18,551 nt of DNA, from the NCBI GenBank assembly GCA_027859055.1, contig JAQIBO010000334.1:1-18551 (forward strand), read 5' to 3'. Numbering within the stretch: position 1 is the first letter of the stretch; the number at the start of each line of letters is the position of its first letter. Shown here piece after piece: positions 14,489-18,551 of this stretch. Below the pieces are notes generated by a model that was not told the DNA's origin, did no database searches, and saw only the letters and a list, made by a program, of their open reading frames with translations. The position numbers and the translations under genes are program-made. The DNA is from Spirochaeta sp. (GTDB taxonomy: Bacteria > Spirochaetota > Spirochaetia > DSM-27196 > Alkalispirochaetaceae).

Positions 14489-15358
14489 TTACTGCAGTTT
14501 ACCGAATAGTCGTGTAAGAAATTGTCCAACGCCCCCTCCCTCGCGGTATTCCACCCGTTCAAGCCGACTGGCTATCTGCTGGATACAAATACTCGCTTTG
14601 CTTTTCGGATCAAGAACCAGAAACGGCTTCTGTTTCAGAATCGCCTGCTGTACCGCCGGATCGTCGTACACGTAGCCCAGGTAGTCAATCTTGAGATTGA
14701 GAAACTGGGCTGCAATGTTAATCACCCGTTCGGCAACCTTTTTCCCCTCCGTGACCGACTTCACCCGGTTGACGATCAGTTTCAGACCAAGATTGAGGTT
14801 GTCAATCTCCGTCGCAATGATCTTGATAATCCCGTAGGCGTCGGTGATCGCGGTTGGTTCCGGGGTCGTGACGATAATCGCCTCATCCGCCGCCGCAACA
14901 AAGGCTATCACATTGTTACTGACCCCCGCGCCGGCATCGATAATTATCACGTCGGCATGCGAAAGGTGCTGCAACTCTTCGATAAAGCCGTGGCGCTCTT
15001 CCTCGGACAGGTTCGCGATCTTCGCGAATCCCGACGCACCGGCAACTATTTGAATCCCGTAGTCGGTATCCATCAGAATATCGCTCATCCGTTTCTGTTT
15101 CCGGATCACGTGATACAAATTGTATTTCGGAATTATACCAAGGACGACGTTGACGTTTGCAAGTCCAAGGTCCGCGTCCATGAGAATGACCTTTTTCCCG
15201 AGCGCCCCATAACTGAGAGCAAGGTTTGTCGCGACGTTGGTTTTACCGACGCCGCCTTTGCCACTTGCAACGGTAATAATGCGGGTGCGATTTCCCCCTT
15301 CATCCCCCTGCCCGCGTTGACGCATGATTTCACGCAACGTTTCCGCCTGATCGGTCAT
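14489..15358 (-). CDS. flhG: FlhG (YlxH/FleN) MinD-like flagellar-number ATPase
   Basis: P-loop ATPase of 289 residues that controls flagellar number and acts with FlhF at the membrane. The N-terminus carries the FlhF-activating motif DQAETLR (3-9). The deviant Walker A is GKGGVGKT (33-40), switch I follows as MDADLGLANVN (60-70), and the Walker B-like IIIDAGAG lies about 50 residues further on. The C-terminus ends in an amphipathic, basic helix (VGQFLTRLFGKLQ), consistent with a MinD-type membrane-targeting sequence used when ATP is bound. The ATG at 15358 has AAGGAG 6 nt upstream and lies 3 nt from the flhF stop. FlhG stimulates the FlhF GTPase, and placement of the pair together is the usual arrangement. 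Confidence 0.95.
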   Translation of the reverse strand: MTDQAETLREIMRQRGQGDEGGNRTRIITVASGKGGVGKTNVATNLALSYGALGKKVILMDADLGLANVNVVLGIIPKYNLYHVIRKQKRMSDILMDTDYGIQIVAGASGFAKIANLSEEERHGFIEELQHLSHADVIIIDAGAGVSNNVIAFVAAADEAIIVTTPEPTAITDAYGIIKIIATEIDNLNLGLKLIVNRVKSVTEGKKVAERVINIAAQFLNLKIDYLGYVYDDPAVQQAILKQKPFLVLDPKSKASICIQQIASRLERVEYREGGGVGQFLTRLFGKLQ

Positions 15359-15361
15359 CAG

Positions 15362-16660
15362 CTACTCCTTGTGTACAGGTTCAGGGTCGCGGCGCTGAAC
15401 GGGAAGATCGCGCAGTCGGCGAATAAAGCTCTCCCGTCGCGCGCGCTCGATATCCTGAGGTACACTTTGACCATCGGTAATAAAGCTCACCGACTTTCGC
15501 TTTTCTTCAAGGGCGCTGATAACGCCGCCAACGGTGGATGTCTCATCAAACTTGGTCACCACCACCGCCTGATAGTTAAACGGTTCAAAGTGCCGAAAAA
15601 TATCGATCATGTCCGACCGTTTTGTCGTCGCGCTCACCGCCAGATGGACCTCTCCTCCGGCGGAGCGGACAAGTCGGTTTACATCCGCAAGCTTGGCGAA
15701 ATCGTTGGGACTCTTGCCTATCGTATCGACAAAGATGAAATCCGCCTCGCGGTTCAGGGCGAGCTGCTTTTCCATGTCGTCGACCGTTTCCACCGCATGA
15801 ACGGGAATGTTCATAATTTCGCCGTATTTTTCAATCTGCTGCAACGCTCCAATTCGATAACTGTCGATCGTCAGGATTCGCACGTCATAGGACGGATCGG
15901 CGACCGCTCCGTACATCGCAGCCAGTTTCGCGATCGTCGTCGTCTTACCGACCCCCGTCGGCCCCACCAGGACAAACACATGCGGACTCCGGCGACGTTC
16001 CTGCCACGGGTAGATCTCAATCGCCGCAGATATGCGTGTAACCACTCGCTCGGCAATGAGATCGTAGTCGGAAAGTTCGTCGTAGGTGCACTCGCTTCGA
16101 AGGTTGTCGATCGTCGCATCTACGAACCCGCGCGAGAAGTCGTTCTCTTCCAGAATCTCGCGGAGCCGCGTTACCGCCTCGGGCTCCGATGCGGCGCCGT
16201 TTCCGTTCCCAATGTGGTGTTTGATCGAACGGATCTCGGCAAGAACCGCATCGAGATTGGTTCCCCCGTCGGGGGCGGACGCGGTGGGTACAGACGCTGC
16301 ATTTGCGGTACTGATGTTGCCGCGAGTCGAGCGCTCCGCGCCGTTGTGGGTAACGCCGTTTCCACCCACCGCGGCACCACCTGCCTCGCTCCCGCCGGGC
16401 CGGTCCGCGGTTGTGTTCCCGCCGGCGGCGGCAAGGATCTTCCGGCGCTCCTCTGCGGCGTCGCCTCGAGTGGCGTTTCGTGATTGTGGCGCATGCGTGC
16501 AGTAGCCGGTCACTTCTATGGCCCGGCGCTTGAACAACCCCAGAATTCCGCCGGTCTGAATCTCTTTTCGCGCCAGGATTCGTGCCCGATCACCGTACTT
16601 TTTCCGAATCAGAGCCTGGATCTCATAATCGCTCGGTGCCTGTTCCACAAAATAGTCCAT
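15362..16660 (-). CDS. flhF: FlhF, SRP-type GTPase for flagellar placement
   Basis: Signal-recognition-particle-family GTPase that sets where flagella are built. The N-terminal B domain (about 1-165) starts with the conserved MDYFVEQAPSDYEIQ segment and has a GLFKRRAIEV strand. It continues into a low-complexity linker rich in G, A, N and T (about 60-125). The NG domain contains G1 GPTGVGKT (about 233-240), the DTIGKS G3 region and the G4 segment TKFDETS late in the protein. I chose ATG 16660 (432 residues), which overlaps the flhA TGA as TGATG and follows GGGGG; a TTG one codon earlier is possible. FlhF recruits the first flagellar parts to the pole. In spirochaetes that means subpolar periplasmic flagella, inferred here from the family. 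Confidence 0.95.
   Translation of the reverse strand: MDYFVEQAPSDYEIQALIRKKYGDRARILARKEIQTGGILGLFKRRAIEVTGYCTHAPQSRNATRGDAAEERRKILAAAGGNTTADRPGGSEAGGAAVGGNGVTHNGAERSTRGNISTANAASVPTASAPDGGTNLDAVLAEIRSIKHHIGNGNGAASEPEAVTRLREILEENDFSRGFVDATIDNLRSECTYDELSDYDLIAERVVTRISAAIEIYPWQERRRSPHVFVLVGPTGVGKTTTIAKLAAMYGAVADPSYDVRILTIDSYRIGALQQIEKYGEIMNIPVHAVETVDDMEKQLALNREADFIFVDTIGKSPNDFAKLADVNRLVRSAGGEVHLAVSATTKRSDMIDIFRHFEPFNYQAVVVTKFDETSTVGGVISALEEKRKSVSFITDGQSVPQDIERARRESFIRRLRDLPVQRRDPEPVHKE
15365..15370 (-). promoter_or_regulatory. Strong RBS of flhG
   Basis: AAGGAG (minus strand, 15370-15365) is embedded in the last codons of flhF (HKE-stop) and lies 6 nt before the flhG ATG. It ties flhG translation to flhF. 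Confidence 0.75.
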
Positions 16661-18551
16661 CAACTGCCCCCACTCGCATTTTCAATACGGATCTCTCCAA
16701 CCGATTCGACCCGAATATCCGAAGCGATCTCCGGAATCGAGAGCACCGCAACATCGGGTAACTCTCGTTGTATACTCTGTTTGATCAGTGCCCGCGCAGC
16801 TTCCGATGCCAGAATAACCGGCACGAAGCCGGCCTCCTGCATCGCTCGCACTTGTTCCGATGCCGCATCGATCCACGCGCGGCGATCTCCCGGTGGAAGA
16901 GCGCTGATCGGTCCTGATGCGGTCTCGACACGACTTTCCACGATCTGCTGTTCCAGCTTCGGTTCCACTGTGGAAACACGAATCGTGCGTTCGTCGTCGG
17001 CGTACTGCAGGCAGATCTGTCGTCCCAGCGCCTGACGCGCCTTCTCGACAAGGAAGCCCGGGTCGGTGCTCATCGAGGCGTAGTCCGCAAGCGCCTCAAG
17101 AATCACCACCTGGTTTCGAATAGAGACTTGCTCACCCAGAAGACCCTGAAACACTTTCTGAATCTGCCCGAGATTCAGCGCTGAGTTCACCTCGTCCACT
17201 ACCGCCGGATAGTCCTGTTTCAGCTGATCCAGCATCTGACGCACTTCCTGACGTCCCAGCAGATCCGAGGCATGGCGCTTTATCACCTCCGTGAGATGCG
17301 TGGCGATAATTGAGGGAGGATCGACCACGGTATACCCCGCCCGTTCCGCGCGTTCCCGCATATCTTCGGTGATCCACCGCGCCGGCAGGCCAAATGCGGG
17401 ATCTGTTGTCGCCTCGCCCTCTATCTCTTCCCGGGCGCCCCCGGGGTTGATACTGAGATAGCTGCCCATGCGAATCGAGCCACGGCCGACCTCAACACCA
17501 CGAATCTTCAGGCTGTACTCACTCGGACCAAGCCGCATGTTATCGATGATCCGAATACGTGGTACCACCAGCCCCAGTTCCAGCGCCGTTTCCCGGCGTA
17601 TACTGGTGATCCGGTCCAGGAGCTCCGCTCCTTTTTCCTTGTCAACCAGCGGGATGAGGCCATACCCGAGCTCCATTGAAAGCGGGTCGAGAGGCGCCAC
17701 GTGCGTGGGCTCCGCCTGGGACTGTTTGGGGGCCTGTTCGGCTTCCTGTTCCGCGACAGCCGCAGCGGATGCGGCGTCGCGACGCTGAAGACGAAACGCG
17801 GTAAACGCGGTCAGCCCCGCCATCGGTAAGAGAACGTACCACGGAAAACCGGGAAGCAGTGCCAGACCAACCAGAAACGCCGTGGCGATCCAGTAAATCC
17901 GGGACTGTTTGGTGAACTGATCCGCTATGTCCTCACCAAAGGTGCCGTCGGAGATCGCCCGCGTCACGATCAGGCCGGTGGCGGTACTGATCATCAGAGC
18001 CGGGAACTGTGTGACCAGACCATCACCAACGGTCAGCGACACGTAGGTATTCAAGGCGACGCCAATCGGCTCCCCGTGAATCGTCGTGCCGACGATCAGT
18101 CCGCCGATTATGTTCACGATAGTGATCAGAATCCCTACCTTCACGTTTCCGGATACGAACTTACTGGCACCGTCCATGGCGCCGTAAAAGTCGACTTCCC
18201 GCTCCAGTTCCGTCTTCTTGCGGGTCATCTCCTCCTCGGTGAGGGACCCGTTGTTGTACTCCGCCTCGATCGCCATCTGCTTACCGGGAAGGGCGTCAAG
18301 GGTGAAGCGTGCGGCCACCTCGGCGACCCGGGTGGCGCCTTTGGTGATCACGATAAACTGAACCGCCACCAGAATGACGAAGATGATCAGCCCGATAACA
18401 AGTCCGGCACTCCCTTCGGTACCAACGACAAACCGGGCGAACGCCCGAACGATCTGTCCGTCAAACTCCGTTCCCTGGCTCAGGATCAACCGGGTGGAGG
18501 AGACGTTGAGTGCCAGCCCGTACACGGTGGTGACCAGCAACAGCGTGGGAA
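16660..18551 (-). CDS. flhA: FlhA, flagellar export gate (5' end outside window)
   Basis: Core membrane subunit of the flagellar type III export gate. About 630 residues are present; the reading frame runs off the right edge at PTLLLVTTVYGLALN, so roughly the first 60-70 residues are missing. Membrane helices occupy the first third. The FHIPEP-family loop is clear (FTLDALPGKQMAIEAEYN, then GAMDGASKFV with the conserved Asp). From about 330 residues onward lies the cytoplasmic nonameric ring domain that docks export substrates and chaperones. The stop TGA overlaps the flhF ATG. Many FlhA sequences have an arginine in the TTLFRLALN segment where this one has glycine; this could be a lineage trait. 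It is the upstream-most gene of the operon in view, so the promoter lies outside the window. Confidence 0.96.
   Translation of the reverse strand, partial: PTLLLVTTVYGLALNVSSTRLILSQGTEFDGQIVRAFARFVVGTEGSAGLVIGLIIFVILVAVQFIVITKGATRVAEVAARFTLDALPGKQMAIEAEYNNGSLTEEEMTRKKTELEREVDFYGAMDGASKFVSGNVKVGILITIVNIIGGLIVGTTIHGEPIGVALNTYVSLTVGDGLVTQFPALMISTATGLIVTRAISDGTFGEDIADQFTKQSRIYWIATAFLVGLALLPGFPWYVLLPMAGLTAFTAFRLQRRDAASAAAVAEQEAEQAPKQSQAEPTHVAPLDPLSMELGYGLIPLVDKEKGAELLDRITSIRRETALELGLVVPRIRIIDNMRLGPSEYSLKIRGVEVGRGSIRMGSYLSINPGGAREEIEGEATTDPAFGLPARWITEDMRERAERAGYTVVDPPSIIATHLTEVIKRHASDLLGRQEVRQMLDQLKQDYPAVVDEVNSALNLGQIQKVFQGLLGEQVSIRNQVVILEALADYASMSTDPGFLVEKARQALGRQICLQYADDERTIRVSTVEPKLEQQIVESRVETASGPISALPPGDRRAWIDAASEQVRAMQEAGFVPVILASEAARALIKQSIQRELPDVAVLSIPEIASDIRVESVGEIRIENASGGS

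Noticed and set aside
14522..16483. 653-codon open frame on the plus strand antisense to flhG and flhF
   Set aside because: It is a mirror of GC-rich codon use in two unmistakable genes on the other strand; the translation has no domain-like pattern and spans a gene boundary.

Overview
The window comes from a GC-rich bacterium (roughly 55-60% GC by eye) and most likely from a spirochaete of the Spirochaetia/Spirochaetaceae type. This is an inference from three things: the flhA-flhF-flhG-sigma28 block followed by a Jag_N/FapA-type DUF342 protein and an Hsp70 paralogue, a motility-associated (Maf/DUF115-type) glycosyltransferase, and an overall order that resembles, from memory, the Borrelia flhA-flhF-flhG ... 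FapA ... hsp70 ... lepB ... M23 segment. No rRNA, tRNA, CRISPR array, insertion sequence or phage gene was seen.

Left part (1-1490): one minus-strand gene encodes a membrane-anchored, two-LysM M23 endopeptidase. It is followed by a possible 25-residue membrane peptide and by overlapping hairpins that may terminate or attenuate minus-strand transcription. Centre-left (1504-5574): a plus-strand operon diverges from the M23 gene. It encodes a very small type I signal peptidase, a class B penicillin-binding protein with a C-terminal PASTA domain, and a Maf-like glycosyltransferase. The genes overlap (20 nt and 4 nt), and a strong intrinsic terminator follows at 5700-5742.

Right two thirds (5768-18551): eleven minus-strand genes, nearly all overlapping or separated by fewer than 40 nt, form one long flagellar operon. 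In transcription order they are flhA (5' end outside the window), flhF, flhG, a two-TM acidic repeat protein, the FliA/WhiG sigma factor, a Jag_N-FapA polymer-type protein, a 108-residue unknown, a SwrB/DUF6115-like TM-coiled-coil-HTH protein, a short Hsp70, a J-domain/HEAT-like protein, and a CheA-like ATPase with no phosphotransfer domain.

Working together: FlhA is the export gate, FlhF and FlhG set flagellar number and position, and the sigma factor drives late flagellar genes. The Maf-like protein probably glycosylates flagellin, while the M23 enzyme and PBP remodel and build the peptidoglycan that periplasmic flagella must cross. The most novel-looking part is the tail of the operon (5768-10740). 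There an Hsp70/J-protein pair is translationally coupled to a degenerate CheA-like kinase and small coiled-coil proteins, which suggests a dedicated chaperone/ATPase module for flagella or chemoreceptor arrays.
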